From positions 1,054,001 through 1,118,000 of the forward strand of contig CAWBNG010000004.1 of assembly GCA_963790075.1 (NCBI GenBank): 64,000 nucleotides of DNA, given 5' to 3'. Positions 24,864 to 33,307 of the stretch are shown one piece after another (position 1 is the stretch's first letter; each line of letters begins with the position of its first letter). Under the pieces are notes generated by a model that saw nothing but the letters and a program-made list of their open reading frames with translations, had not been told where the DNA came from and ran no database searches. The position numbers and the translations under genes were made by a program. Source of the stretch: CAYOUV01 sp963790075. GTDB taxonomy: Bacteria; Chloroflexota; Anaerolineae; Anaerolineales; Villigracilaceae.

Positions 24864-25382
24864 ATGTCAAAACGAAAATTTTTACGTCGTACCTATCATT
24901 CTCTGGACGAATTTCTGGATGATTTTCGGTTTATCTGGGGTAACCGGCCTTTGATTCGCAAGGCCATGCGTTCGCTTATTTCGCAGGATTTTCGCGAACG
25001 GTTGATGTTGGTCGTGACGGAAGTCAACGGTTGCCGGTATTGCAGCTATGGCCACAGTATGGCGGCTTTGAAGGCGGGCGTACCGCAGGAACAGATTGAT
25101 GAACTTGCCAAGGGGATGATTCCCGTGGGAGCGCCACGTGAGGAAAAGGTAGCCTTGTTGTACGCCCTGCATTGGGCTGAGAATGATGCCCGACCGAATC
25201 CGGAGGCGGTAAAACAATTGCTGGAGAGCTACGGTCAGGAAAAGGCGCAAGCAATTCATCTATTGTTGCGTATGATCCGAGTTGGCAATTTGCTTGGCAA
25301 CTCGGGAGATTATCTTTTGTTTCGACTTTCGTTTGGTTGGTTGGGAGTGCGAAAAGACGAAGCCAGATTTTCTATATCGTGA
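24864..25382 (+). CDS. AhpD-like carboxymuconolactone decarboxylase-family protein
   Basis: 172 residues, all-helical. The redox motif is CRYCSYGH (Cys57, Cys60, His64), the CxxC plus His of AhpD alkylhydroperoxidase-like proteins, preceded by RERLMLVVTEVNG. Such proteins reduce peroxides with thiol help. The start at 24864 follows GGGAGGG; the longer upstream frame overlaps the permease and terminator and was rejected. Substrate and electron donor unknown. Confidence 0.85.
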   Translation: MSKRKFLRRTYHSLDEFLDDFRFIWGNRPLIRKAMRSLISQDFRERLMLVVTEVNGCRYCSYGHSMAALKAGVPQEQIDELAKGMIPVGAPREEKVALLYALHWAENDARPNPEAVKQLLESYGQEKAQAIHLLLRMIRVGNLLGNSGDYLLFRLSFGWLGVRKDEARFSIS

Positions 25383-25437
25383 GCCCTTTTTACATTCAAC
25401 CCCACCGAAGAAGGGTGCACAACTCGGTAGGATGGGT

Positions 25438-25443
25438 TAAAAT
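25438..25443 (+). promoter_or_regulatory. -10 box giving a leaderless serA transcript
   Basis: TAAAAT ends six bases before the ATG at 25450 and there is no Shine-Dalgarno sequence in between (CAAGCC). Confidence 0.55.
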
Positions 25444-25449
25444 CAAGCC

Positions 25450-26391
25450 ATGACTAATCATAAAATTCTGATTACAGATGGCCTGGACAATATTGGGCAG
25501 ATCATCTTGCGCACTTCTTCCGGCGTGGAAGACCGTACCGGCATCTCGGCCGATGAATTGCTGGATATTGTCTCTGAATTTGACGCGATCGTCGTACGGG
25601 GGCGGACCAAAGTCACAGCGGAAGTATTTCAAGCTGCGAAGAATCTCAAGGTTGTAGGCCGGGCCGGCGTCGGTGTGGATAACATCGACCTGGAAGCGGC
25701 TAACTTCCACGGCGTGACCGTGGTCAATGCACCAAAGGCTACCACGCTGGCGGTGGCTGAATTGACCTTTGGCCTGATGCTGTCTATGGCGCGCGAAATC
25801 CCGCGGGCAGATGCCGGAATGAAGACCGGGAAATGGCTCAAGAAATCCCTGGATGGGATCGAGTTGAGCGGCAAGACGCTGGGCATTCTGGGTATGGGGC
25901 GTATCGGCAGTGAAGTTGGCCAGCGAGCCAGGGCTTTTGGCATGCAGGTGCTGGGTTACGATCCGCTCATCCCGCCGGATGAAATTCAGCGTCGCGGTGC
26001 AATACCCTCTGGTCTGGATCAAATCTATTCTGGTTCCGATTTCATTTCCTTGCACCTGCCCTTGACCGATGATACGCGCAATATGGTTGGTGTGGATGCC
26101 TTTGAGCGCATGAAGAACGGCGTTCGTTTGGTGTGTGCAGCCCGCGGCGGGATCATCAATGAGTCCGCCCTGCTGTACGCCCTCAATTCCGGAAAGGTGG
26201 CCGGCGCAGCACTGGACGTCTTTGCCCAGGAACCGCCTGAGGCGAGTGAGCTGGTGGCCCATCCCAAAATGATTGCCACACCCCATATTGGCGCGCAAAC
26301 TGCCGAAGCTCAGGCGCGCGCTGCGGAAGATATAGCCAACGAAGTGCTGGCTGCCCTTAATGGCGAACCCTTGCACTGGAAAGTTGCATAA
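25450..26391 (+). CDS. serA: D-3-phosphoglycerate dehydrogenase-like 2-hydroxyacid dehydrogenase
   Basis: NAD-dependent oxidation of 3-phosphoglycerate, first step of serine synthesis, or a related 2-hydroxyacid. The 313 residues have the family substrate loop (VVRGRTKVTAEVF), GRAGVGVDNIDL, the Rossmann loop GILGMGRIGSEVG, CAARGGIINE with the catalytic Arg, and His279 in TPHIG. It is the short form with no ACT regulatory domain. The gene probably starts leaderless. A different hydroxyacid substrate is possible. Confidence 0.85.
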   Translation: MTNHKILITDGLDNIGQIILRTSSGVEDRTGISADELLDIVSEFDAIVVRGRTKVTAEVFQAAKNLKVVGRAGVGVDNIDLEAANFHGVTVVNAPKATTLAVAELTFGLMLSMAREIPRADAGMKTGKWLKKSLDGIELSGKTLGILGMGRIGSEVGQRARAFGMQVLGYDPLIPPDEIQRRGAIPSGLDQIYSGSDFISLHLPLTDDTRNMVGVDAFERMKNGVRLVCAARGGIINESALLYALNSGKVAGAALDVFAQEPPEASELVAHPKMIATPHIGAQTAEAQARAAEDIANEVLAALNGEPLHWKVA

Positions 26392-26410
26392 ATAATTCAA
26401 AGGAGATTCG

Positions 26411-27913
26411 ATGAGCGAAAAATATGAAAAACTAAAAACCCTTTTGGGCGAAGTCGCAGACCTGAATTATGCTACGGCCATTCTTGGCTGGGACCAGCAG
26501 ACTTACATGCCGGCCGGAGGCGCAGAGGCGCGCGGTAACCAGCTGGCGACGCTTGGCAGAATAACCCAAATCAAATTCACATCCGATGAGATCGGTAAAT
26601 TGCTGGATGATTTGCAAAAGGAATTCGCAGACGCTGATCCCGATTCGGATGAAGCCCGTCTGATTAAAGTTACCAAACACGATTACGATCAAGCTACCCG
26701 CGTTCCCCCGGATTTTGTGGCCGAGTTTGCACTGGTCACGACCCGGGCGCATGAAGCCTGGGTGGAAGCCCGGAGCAAATCTGAATTTTCCGTGTTTCAG
26801 CCACATCTGGAGAAGGTTGTGGAGATGGGCAAGCAGTTCGTCTCCTTTTTCCCTCCGGCTGATCACCCATATGATGTGCTTCTCGACCAGTTCGAACCGG
26901 GAATGAAGACCGCCGATGTCAAAGAGATCTTTGGGATATTGCGTCCCAAACAGGTGGAATTGATCCAGGCCATCTCTTCCAGCCAACAGGTAGATGATTC
27001 TTTCCTGCGCCTGGATTTCGAGGAGCAGAAGCAGTGGGATTTCGGCGTGGATGTGGTCACCAAGTTCGGTTATGACTGGAAGCGCGGACGACAGGACAAG
27101 TCGACACATCCTTTCACTACCTCTTTCAGCATTAACGATGTGCGCATCACCACCCGCTTCGAGCCGAACGCAGGCGCTTCAGCCTTATTCAGCACGATGC
27201 ACGAAGCCGGGCATGCCATGTACGAGCAGGGATCCAAGCAGGATTTCGAGCGCACACCCCTGGCGGGTGGAGCATCGTTGGCGGTACATGAATCCCAATC
27301 GCGCATGTGGGAGAACCTGGTCGGGCGTTCGCTGCCCTTCTGGAAGCACTTTTATCCAAGGTTCCAGGCGCTCTTCCCAGAGCAGGTCGGCAATGTGGAT
27401 TTAATGACATTTTACAAAGGCATCAACAAGGTCCAGCCGTCCCTGATCCGTGTCGAAGCAGATGAAGCCACCTATAACATGCACATCATGCTGCGTCTCG
27501 AAATGGAGATTGGCATGATCGAGGGCACGATCGATGTCAAACAATTGCCCGAGATCTGGAATACCAAAATGGAAGAATATCTTGGTGTTACACCGCCAAA
27601 CGCTGCCAGGGGCGTGCTGCAGGATATCCACTGGTCCAGCGGCTTGATGGGCTATTTCTCGACTTATGCATTAGGTAACTTGATTTCGGCCCAGCTATGG
27701 GAAAAGATCAACCAGGATATTCCTAACCTGCAGGACCAGATCCAGAGCGGAAAATTCGAAACCCTGCTGGGCTGGCTGCGGGAGAAGATCCATGTCCATG
27801 GCCGCAAGTTTGAACCGCAGGAACTGGTTCAAAAGGTGACCGGATCCAAGATCGACCCGACGGCTTACCTGAAATATTTGAACGACAAATACAGCCAGAT
27901 TTACGGTTTCTAA
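26411..27913 (+). CDS. M32 family metallocarboxypeptidase
   Basis: Zinc carboxypeptidase Taq-type, trimming amino acids from peptide C-termini in the cytoplasm. The 500 residues carry HEAGH at 264-268 and the third ligand in VHESQSRMWENLVGRS. ILGWDQQTYMPAGG near the N-terminus and DVRITTRF, then INKVQPSLIRVEADEATYN are typical. AAAGGAG precedes the ATG. Length matches the family. Confidence 0.95.
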   Translation: MSEKYEKLKTLLGEVADLNYATAILGWDQQTYMPAGGAEARGNQLATLGRITQIKFTSDEIGKLLDDLQKEFADADPDSDEARLIKVTKHDYDQATRVPPDFVAEFALVTTRAHEAWVEARSKSEFSVFQPHLEKVVEMGKQFVSFFPPADHPYDVLLDQFEPGMKTADVKEIFGILRPKQVELIQAISSSQQVDDSFLRLDFEEQKQWDFGVDVVTKFGYDWKRGRQDKSTHPFTTSFSINDVRITTRFEPNAGASALFSTMHEAGHAMYEQGSKQDFERTPLAGGASLAVHESQSRMWENLVGRSLPFWKHFYPRFQALFPEQVGNVDLMTFYKGINKVQPSLIRVEADEATYNMHIMLRLEMEIGMIEGTIDVKQLPEIWNTKMEEYLGVTPPNAARGVLQDIHWSSGLMGYFSTYALGNLISAQLWEKINQDIPNLQDQIQSGKFETLLGWLREKIHVHGRKFEPQELVQKVTGSKIDPTAYLKYLNDKYSQIYGF

Positions 27914-27932
27914 ACTCACCCCATTCGCGTTT

Positions 27933-27967
27933 ATAATTCTCCCGCAGGTTTCCTGCGGGAGAATTAT
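27933..27967. terminator. Strong hairpin terminator after the carboxypeptidase
   Basis: A 16-bp stem (27933-27948 with 27952-27967) around TTT, with AT-rich ends. It ends five bases before the next ATG, so the following lipoprotein gene must either start inside it (TATAAT at 27932-27937) or be read through it. Confidence 0.8.
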
Positions 27968-27971
27968 TCTT

Positions 27972-28985
27972 ATGCAACCAACCAGACCCCTCTTATTTGT
28001 AATCTTTGCGGCCTTCGCTCTAAGCGGCTGCCAGTTTCGATTAGGACCGGCCAGCACCGCCCCGACGCCTTTTCCGGATGGATATCTGCCGACAGTCGTG
28101 GCCCTGACGGCAGCCGCCCTTCCAACGCCGACCCAGCCGGATACCTTCACGCCAGCGCCTACGTCTGTGCTGGATACCGAAACCCCAACTCCGGTCCCAA
28201 CCCTGACGTTGGAACCCTCGACGACCCCGACCATCACCGGCACGATCCCGAGCCCCACGCGAACGCTTTCCCCTGTCCCCACGTTATCCTTTACGCCAAC
28301 CATCACCCTCACGCCGACCCTGACACCCGACGATTACCTGGCGGCAGTGCAGATCCTCTCTCTGGGACCGATGTCCAAAGTCGTATCGCCGATCAATCTG
28401 CGGGCTTATGTAGTTCCGGGCGACCGCAATCAGGTGCGGGTCGAGCTGATCGGCGAGGATGGTCGCCTGATTACGCGAGTCCTGACCAAGGTTTATAACT
28501 CATTCCGCCCCTGGGGCTATATGGACATCCAAGTCTCCTATGAGATTCGAGCGGCAGGTGAAGTGGCTCGATTGCAAATCGTGACCGAGGATCGGTACGG
28601 ACGAACCAGTGCGATTGGATCGGAGCGTCTGTTGTTGATGTCGGTCGGTGCCGACGAAATGTTGCCAGCGGTCCCTACGCGCGAGCGCTTCTTTGTGGAT
28701 GTTCCACGCGTGAATGGAGTGATCAGCGGTGGGACGGTGATCGTCAAGGGGCAAATCCAGCCTTTTAACACCCAGCCGGTCGTCTTTGAATTGATCGGGC
28801 AGGACGGCGGGGTGATCGGCTCCAAACTGATGAGTTTTCCCAACCTGGAGCAGCAGGACTACACGGCGGTCATCCCGTATTCGGTCAGCGCTCCAACCGG
28901 CGTGCGGCTGGTTTTGCGTCAAGCTGACGATCGCATTAACGGGATTATCCACCTGGTCAGCCGCGAGATCACGCTGTTACCTTAA
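27972..28985 (+). CDS. Lipoprotein with Pro/Thr-rich stalk and beta-sandwich C-terminus
   Basis: 337 residues. The signal peptide ends at the lipobox LSGC. Residues about 25-125 are a low-complexity stalk of Pro, Thr and Ser that would span the envelope. The rest shows two similar beta-rich units (SPINLRAYVVPGDRNQVRVELIGEDG and GGTVIVKGQIQPFNTQPVVFELIGQDG), so an internal duplication of an immunoglobulin-like domain is likely. No catalytic motif. I do not recognise a named family; an adhesin or surface spacer is possible. Confidence 0.75.
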   Translation: MQPTRPLLFVIFAAFALSGCQFRLGPASTAPTPFPDGYLPTVVALTAAALPTPTQPDTFTPAPTSVLDTETPTPVPTLTLEPSTTPTITGTIPSPTRTLSPVPTLSFTPTITLTPTLTPDDYLAAVQILSLGPMSKVVSPINLRAYVVPGDRNQVRVELIGEDGRLITRVLTKVYNSFRPWGYMDIQVSYEIRAAGEVARLQIVTEDRYGRTSAIGSERLLLMSVGADEMLPAVPTRERFFVDVPRVNGVISGGTVIVKGQIQPFNTQPVVFELIGQDGGVIGSKLMSFPNLEQQDYTAVIPYSVSAPTGVRLVLRQADDRINGIIHLVSREITLLP

Positions 28986-29021
28986 TAAATCGAGCAAAAC
29001 ACGATTTGATCGGATTTCCGC

Positions 29022-29050
29022 TTGACTTGATTTGGCCGGGGTGGTAAAAT
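29022..29050 (+). promoter_or_regulatory. Promoter of initiator tRNA-fMet
   Basis: TTGACT (29022-29027), a 17-base spacer, then TAAAAT (29045-29050), ending about 20 bases before the tRNA. Confidence 0.75.
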
Positions 29051-29069
29051 ACCCCTCCGTTCAAACCGA

Positions 29070-29141
29070 TGCGGGGTAGAGCAGTGGCAGCTCGTCGGGC
29101 TCATAACCCGGAGGTCGCAGGTTCGAGTCCTGCCCCCGCTA
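29070..29141 (+). tRNA. Initiator tRNA-fMet (CAU)
   Basis: The cloverleaf is complete: acceptor GCGGGG with CCCCGC, D arm GAGC/GCTC, anticodon arm CGGG-CTCATAA-CCCG and T arm GCAGG/CCTGC. Base 1 (T) does not pair with base 72 (T), and the anticodon stem has the three consecutive G-C pairs of initiator tRNAs; the sequence also tracks the bacterial tRNA-fMet closely. No CCA is encoded. A terminator follows. Its 3' half is repeated at 34062-34119. Confidence 0.95.
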
Positions 29142-29143
29142 CT
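29104..29143 (+). repeat. Left copy of the 40-bp tRNA-end direct repeat (attL-like)
   Basis: The 3' half of tRNA-fMet from TAACCCGGAGG to CCCGCTACT. All 40 bases recur, in the same orientation, at 34062-34119, interrupted there by 18 extra bases. Repeats of tRNA 3' ends flank elements inserted by site-specific integrases. Confidence 0.75.
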
Positions 29144-29150
29144 CAACAGA

Positions 29151-29179
29151 AAAAAAGGCACTTTTTGGGTGCCTTTTTT
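29151..29179 (+). terminator. Terminator of tRNA-fMet
   Basis: AAAAAAGGCAC (29151-29161) pairs with GTGCCTTTTTT (29169-29179). Confidence 0.9.
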
Positions 29180-29336
29180 CATTTTAATTTAGGTCTTACT
29201 GAACTCCACAAACTGGAACCTGCGACCTTTAGGTCGTAGGTCTAAATTGAATTTTGGCGGGTGAGAAAAGATATCAACCTTTGAAATGACATTTTGATGA
29301 CATTTATCATATGTGTAAATGTGAACGTGTAGTAAA

Positions 29337-29360
29337 ATATATTCAAGAATATGAATATAT
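29337..29360. promoter_or_regulatory. ArsR operator 1, over the arsR start codon
   Basis: Nine-base inverted arms ATATATTCA and TGAATATAT around six bases. The core ATATTC-N8-GAATAT is found again before acr3. A TAAAAT -10 box (29333-29338) overlaps its left edge, and the arsR ATG (29351) lies inside it. Binding by ArsR would shut off its own gene. Confidence 0.75.
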
Positions 29361-29761
29361 CAGAAATCTCTCCTGATGAAAGAATCAGTCAAATCTTTCG
29401 AGCGGTCAGCACCCCTGCTCGCTTACAGATTTTGATAGCAATTGGAAATGGCGAGGCCTGCGTCTGTCACCTGGAAACTCTGCTAAACATGCGACAAGCA
29501 TATATCTCTCAACAACTGATGGAAATGCGCGATGCAGGCTTGGTTGATACCCGACGTGATGGGCGCTACATCTTTTATCGGCTGACGGAACCGGACCTGC
29601 TCAACCTGTTGAGTGACATTGCTAAATTGTTTGGAATACCTACCAAAGAAATGGAAAGGTTGTTGGATGTTGATCCCCTGCCGCAATGCTGTTGCCCAGA
29701 TTGTATAGGTAAACTTACATCAACTCTCAGTGAAGTTACCAATTCTTCTGAGTCAGAATAA
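29351..29761 (+). CDS. arsR: ArsR/SmtB family metalloregulator
   Basis: 136 residues. Winged-helix core STPARLQILIAIGNGEACVCHLETLLNMRQAYISQQLMEMRDAGLV, followed by DGRYIFYRL. The CVCH motif lies in the helix where arsenite-binding Cys pairs of E. coli-type ArsR occur (ELCVCDL), so arsenite or antimonite sensing is likely. A Cys-rich tail, CCCPDC, could supply more ligands. It would repress its own gene and acr3 through the two ATATTC-N8-GAATAT sites. No ribosome site precedes the ATG; the RNA is probably near-leaderless. Confidence 0.9.
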   Translation: MNISEISPDERISQIFRAVSTPARLQILIAIGNGEACVCHLETLLNMRQAYISQQLMEMRDAGLVDTRRDGRYIFYRLTEPDLLNLLSDIAKLFGIPTKEMERLLDVDPLPQCCCPDCIGKLTSTLSEVTNSSESE

Positions 29762-29815
29762 TAAGTTGTCGAGCCCTAAGCCATTATTTAGCTTGGGGCT
29801 TTCATCTGCAACATT

Positions 29816-29835
29816 ATATTCGTAATCCAGAATAT
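29816..29835. promoter_or_regulatory. ArsR operator 2, upstream of acr3
   Basis: ATATTC (29816-29821), eight bases, GAATAT (29830-29835): the same half-sites and spacing as operator 1. It lies 52 bases before the acr3 start, so acr3 can be controlled separately from arsR. A weak hairpin (AGCCCTAAGC with GCTTGGGGCT) before it could end the arsR message. Confidence 0.7.
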
Positions 29836-29887
29836 GACAAGATGACTACATAATGAATAATACTATGATCGAAAAAATGGAGACAGC

Positions 29888-31009
29888 ATGACACCAGCCT
29901 CCCCCAAACGGCTTTCGTTCCTGGACCGCTACCTGACGCTGTGGATCTTCCTGGCCATGGCAGTCGGTGTGGGGATCGGGTTTCTCTTCCCGTCTGCGGT
30001 GCGGAACTTCAACACGGCCGTCTCGGTTGGCACGACCAACATCCCGATCGCGCTTGGATTGATCCTGATGATGTACCCGCCGCTGGCCAAAGTGCACTAC
30101 GACGAACTGCGTGACGTGTTCAGCAATTGGAAGATTCTGGGATTATCGCTGCTGCAGAACTGGCTCATCGGGCCAATCCTGATGTTCGTGCTGGCGATCA
30201 TCTTCCTGCGCGGGTATCCCGAATACATGACCGGCCTGATCCTGATCGGGTTGGCGCGCTGCATTGCGATGGTGATCGTCTGGAACGAACTTGCCAAGGG
30301 TGACACTGAGTACGCCGCCGGACTGGTGGCTTTCAACAGCATCTTCCAGGTATTGTTCTACAGCCTGTACGCCTGGATCTTCATCACCGTGCTGCCCACC
30401 TGGTTCGGGCTGTCCGGCAACATCGTGGACATTTCCATCGGCGAGATCGCCCGGAGCGTGTTCATTTACCTGGGGATCCCCTTCCTGGCGGGGTTCCTCA
30501 CGCGTTACTTCCTGGTGCGTGCCAAAGGCAAGGATTGGTACCACAGGGAATTCGTGTCCAGGATCAGCCCACTGACGTTGATCGCCCTGCTCTTCACCAT
30601 CGTGGTCATGTTCTCGCTCAAGGGTGAATTGATCCTGACCATCCCGCTGGATGTGGTGCGGATCGCCATCCCGCTGCTGTTTTATTTCGTGATCATGTTC
30701 CTGGTCTCGTTTTTCATGGGACGAGCCATTGGCGCAGATTACTCCAAGACCACTACGCTGTCTTTCACAGCCGCCAGTAACAACTTCGAACTGGCAATTG
30801 CCGTGGCAGTGGCGGTCTTTGGCATCAACAGCGGCGCAGCTTTTGCGGCGGTGATCGGTCCCCTGATCGAAGTACCGGTCATGATCGGGCTGGTAAATGT
30901 GGCCTTCTACTTCCAAAAGCGCCTGTTTGGCGGGACAGTCTCGTCCGCGCCGGAAATGCTGGCCTCAGCAGCGGAGATTTGCCCACCCGATGAAAAGTTA
31001 GTAAAGTAG
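29888..31009 (+). CDS. acr3: Arsenite efflux transporter, ACR3 family
   Basis: 373 residues, ten hydrophobic helices. Expels arsenite across the inner membrane using the proton gradient. Diagnostic segments are GLILMMYPPLAKVHYDEL and GLARCIAMVIVWNELAKGD, with the conserved Cys125, and FTAASNNFELAIAVAVAVFG in helix 9. GGAG precedes the ATG. It is preceded by ArsR operator 2. G+C is visibly higher than in arsR and the following rhodanese gene, so the operon appears to be assembled from different sources. Confidence 0.93.
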   Translation: MTPASPKRLSFLDRYLTLWIFLAMAVGVGIGFLFPSAVRNFNTAVSVGTTNIPIALGLILMMYPPLAKVHYDELRDVFSNWKILGLSLLQNWLIGPILMFVLAIIFLRGYPEYMTGLILIGLARCIAMVIVWNELAKGDTEYAAGLVAFNSIFQVLFYSLYAWIFITVLPTWFGLSGNIVDISIGEIARSVFIYLGIPFLAGFLTRYFLVRAKGKDWYHREFVSRISPLTLIALLFTIVVMFSLKGELILTIPLDVVRIAIPLLFYFVIMFLVSFFMGRAIGADYSKTTTLSFTAASNNFELAIAVAVAVFGINSGAAFAAVIGPLIEVPVMIGLVNVAFYFQKRLFGGTVSSAPEMLASAAEICPPDEKLVK

Positions 31010-31085
31010 CTGACCCGAGCCGGAGCGGCACAAAACAAACAGAAACTAAAAGATACTCAACAACAAAATCACACTGGAGGTTGAA

Positions 31086-31481
31086 ATGGCCGAAGATAAG
31101 TTTTCTCAATGGCTAAACAATTTAGACTTCGATTACTGGAGCACGGGTCAACATAAGGTCACCCCTACCAACTTTTTCGAGAAATGGGCAAAAGGCGAGG
31201 CAATATTGCTAGATGTACGTGCGGCACAGGAAAAAGATTTTATCGCTCTACCCTTCGCGCTTGCTATCCCCATTGACGAATTACCGCAGCGATTGAACGA
31301 AATTCCACGCGACAAAATGGTTGCAGCATTCTGCTCAGGTGGCGACCGCGCGGGCGTAGCATTTGCCTATCTGCAAACCCAGGGCTTTGAAAACGTGCGC
31401 ATTCTTAAAGCAGCCTACACAGAACTAATGGCAGAGCTTCTTCCCGGTAAATTGCGCAAGCTGTTACAGAACATGATCTAA
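31086..31481 (+). CDS. Single-domain rhodanese-like protein
   Basis: 131 residues. The rhodanese fold is seen in EAILLDVRAAQEKDFIALPFA and PIDELPQRLNEIPRDKM, with active-site Cys83 in the loop CSGGDRA. Its usual roles are sulfur transfer from persulfides or thiosulfate, and some small rhodaneses sit in arsenic operons. GGAGG precedes the ATG. It is followed closely by a TSUP permease, a common sulfur-handling pair. Confidence 0.85.
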   Translation: MAEDKFSQWLNNLDFDYWSTGQHKVTPTNFFEKWAKGEAILLDVRAAQEKDFIALPFALAIPIDELPQRLNEIPRDKMVAAFCSGGDRAGVAFAYLQTQGFENVRILKAAYTELMAELLPGKLRKLLQNMI

Positions 31482-31528
31482 ATGGTGATGATTCCAAGAG
31501 AACTTTCTTTAGAAATAAAGGATCATTG

Positions 31529-32287
31529 ATGAACACTTTGTACCTGGCGCCACCTATTTTCTTTGTCATCGCCTTTGTCTTCTCGATGCTGGGCATGGGC
31601 GGCTCGCAGCTCTATATTCCCATTCTCTACTGGATGGGACTGGACTTCAAGACTGAGGCTGTTCCCTTGGGGATGTTACTGAATGTGGTCAACAGCAGTT
31701 CAGCGGCCTTCACGTACTGGCGAAAAAAGCTGATTGTCTGGAATGTTGCCATTCCTTTCGCCATTACCATGATCATCTTCGCCCCGTTGGGGGTGTGGCT
31801 CAATGTACAGTTGCCCGTCAAGCCACTGTTGGTCTTCTTTGCTTTGTTTACCGCAGCGGCAGCGGTCCTCATGCTTTCCGGTTGGAAGCCCAAACAAGGG
31901 GAAATGTCCCTTCGGGGGCGGGTTATCTTGGGATTGACCGCAGGCGGCGGCTTAGGCACTGTTGCCGGGATGATCGGTCGTGGGGGTGGTTCGTTTGTGG
32001 TGCCACTTCTATATATTGTTGGACTGGATGCCAAATTTGCTGCTGCAACTTCCGCTTTTGTGGTCACTTGTTCGGGGGTTTCGAGCTTTGTCTCTCACCT
32101 GGCAACCGCGGCTCACCCCACTTGGGAGTTATGGATTGCAACAGTATTGGCAGTTTTTCTGGGCAGCCAATTGGGCTCTCGTCTGATGGCAGGCAAAATG
32201 AAATCACGCGCCATCAAGCAAGTCTTTGGTTGGGTGTTATTGGGAGTAGCTGCATTGATCATCATCAAAGATGTGATCCTGGCATGA
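31529..32287 (+). CDS. TSUP (TauE/SafE) family sulfur-compound or anion permease
   Basis: 252 residues with about eight membrane helices in two related halves. LGMGGSQLYIPILYWMGLD and its counterpart GMIGRGGGSFVVPLLYIVGLDAKFAAATSAF are the paired TSUP motifs. Members move sulfite, thiosulfate, sulfoacetate or similar anions. Next to the rhodanese it probably carries a sulfur species; transport of an arsenic-sulfur compound is speculation. The ATG at 31529 is preceded by AAAGGA. Confidence 0.87.
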   Translation: MNTLYLAPPIFFVIAFVFSMLGMGGSQLYIPILYWMGLDFKTEAVPLGMLLNVVNSSSAAFTYWRKKLIVWNVAIPFAITMIIFAPLGVWLNVQLPVKPLLVFFALFTAAAAVLMLSGWKPKQGEMSLRGRVILGLTAGGGLGTVAGMIGRGGGSFVVPLLYIVGLDAKFAAATSAFVVTCSGVSSFVSHLATAAHPTWELWIATVLAVFLGSQLGSRLMAGKMKSRAIKQVFGWVLLGVAALIIIKDVILA

Positions 32288-32366
32288 GCGTATTACCAGT
32301 GAAAGGCTGATCAACAGAGTGATTTCAAAACAAAATTGAACCAATATTTTTTCAAGGAGATACAAA

Positions 32367-32969
32367 ATGGATACAAACAACGAACTCTACAAAGCTGGTT
32401 TACTCTTGCATGGACACAAATGCCCAGCCATGCCGATGGGATTACGCGCCGGGCTGGCCGCGCTCGAAAAACTGGGTGTGGAACGAGCCAAGGACGGACA
32501 ATTGGTCGCCTTGATCGAGATCGGGCAGGATCACTGTGCTACCTGTTACGCTGATGGCATCCAGATGGCAACCGGTTGTACCTTTGGCAAGGGTAATATC
32601 CAGAAGTTGGGCTACGGCAAATTCGCCCTGACGCTGATTGATCGCAAGAGCGGGCGTAGCGTACGCGTGGTCACCCGCCCGGAAACCATCCAGAAGAACA
32701 AAGAATCGGAATTTATTGGTTTCCGCATGAACGGTGTGCCCGCCTCGCAGATCGATCCCAAATTGGTAGAACCGTTGGTGAACTATATTCTCGATTCGGA
32801 TGACGAAACTCTGTTCCAGATCGGGGAAGTGACCGAAACGAAATTGCCCGCGCCGCGCCCACATGATTTCAGTGCAGTGATTTGTGAATCGTGTGGTGAA
32901 GTTGTAGTGGAAAGTTACGCTCGCATTAAGGATAGCAAGGTCTTTTGCGCACCGTGCGCTGATAAATAA
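32367..32969 (+). CDS. FmdE-like protein with C-terminal zinc ribbon
   Basis: 200 residues. The first 150 match the FmdE/DUF family (formylmethanofuran dehydrogenase subunit E): HGHKCPAMPMGLRAGLAAL, IGQDHCATCYADGIQMATGCTFGKGN, IQKLGYGKFALTLIDR. The C-terminus is a zinc ribbon, CESCGE and CAPC. Cys and His in the first block bind metal in FmdE structures. Despite the name, no formylmethanofuran dehydrogenase subunits are nearby, so a different metal or redox role in this operon is likely. CAAGGAG precedes the ATG. Confidence 0.87.
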   Translation: MDTNNELYKAGLLLHGHKCPAMPMGLRAGLAALEKLGVERAKDGQLVALIEIGQDHCATCYADGIQMATGCTFGKGNIQKLGYGKFALTLIDRKSGRSVRVVTRPETIQKNKESEFIGFRMNGVPASQIDPKLVEPLVNYILDSDDETLFQIGEVTETKLPAPRPHDFSAVICESCGEVVVESYARIKDSKVFCAPCADK

Positions 32970-33022
32970 TAATTCAAGAGGGAGTGGTAGACTTCTGCCA
33001 TCCCCTCGATCATGAAGATACT

Positions 33023-33271
33023 ATGATACCTGTAAAATTAATTGGCACTCCTACCTGCCACCGTTACCAGAAAATGCGCTCAAGTGTTCTTGATGAAGCT
33101 GAACGATTGAACCTTGCAATCCAGGTAGAAGAAGTTGGCGATACTGAGACGCTTTCAAAACTCAGTCCCCTTAGCCTTCCGCGTTTATACATCTGGGATA
33201 CCCTGGTAGCATCTCAAAATCCGCCGAAACCAGAGATCATCTCGCAAGCTTTGAACGGCAATCTGAAATGA
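33023..33271 (+). CDS. Small thioredoxin-fold protein with single active-site Cys
   Basis: 82 residues. VKLIGTPTCHRYQKMRSSVLDEA and SLPRLYIWDTLVASQNPP fit the thioredoxin-like fold of redox-active disulfide protein 2/small Trx proteins. The CxxC is reduced to CHRY (Cys12, Tyr15), so it cannot form the usual intramolecular disulfide; thiol transfer or binding is more likely. The ATG at 33023 was chosen; a GTG at 32984 leaves no room for its ribosome site. It belongs to the same operon as the FmdE-like gene. Confidence 0.65.
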   Translation: MIPVKLIGTPTCHRYQKMRSSVLDEAERLNLAIQVEEVGDTETLSKLSPLSLPRLYIWDTLVASQNPPKPEIISQALNGNLK

Positions 33272-33307
33272 ACTATAAGTTGTGAAATTGGAGACCAGGA
33301 GGACACC

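Noticed and set aside
25396..26400. 334-codon - strand frame opposite the serA-like gene
   Set aside because: Antisense shadow of a well-conserved gene, with no family features.
28982..29182. 66-codon - strand frame across the tRNA
   Set aside because: The translation is the known false frame produced by tRNA genes.
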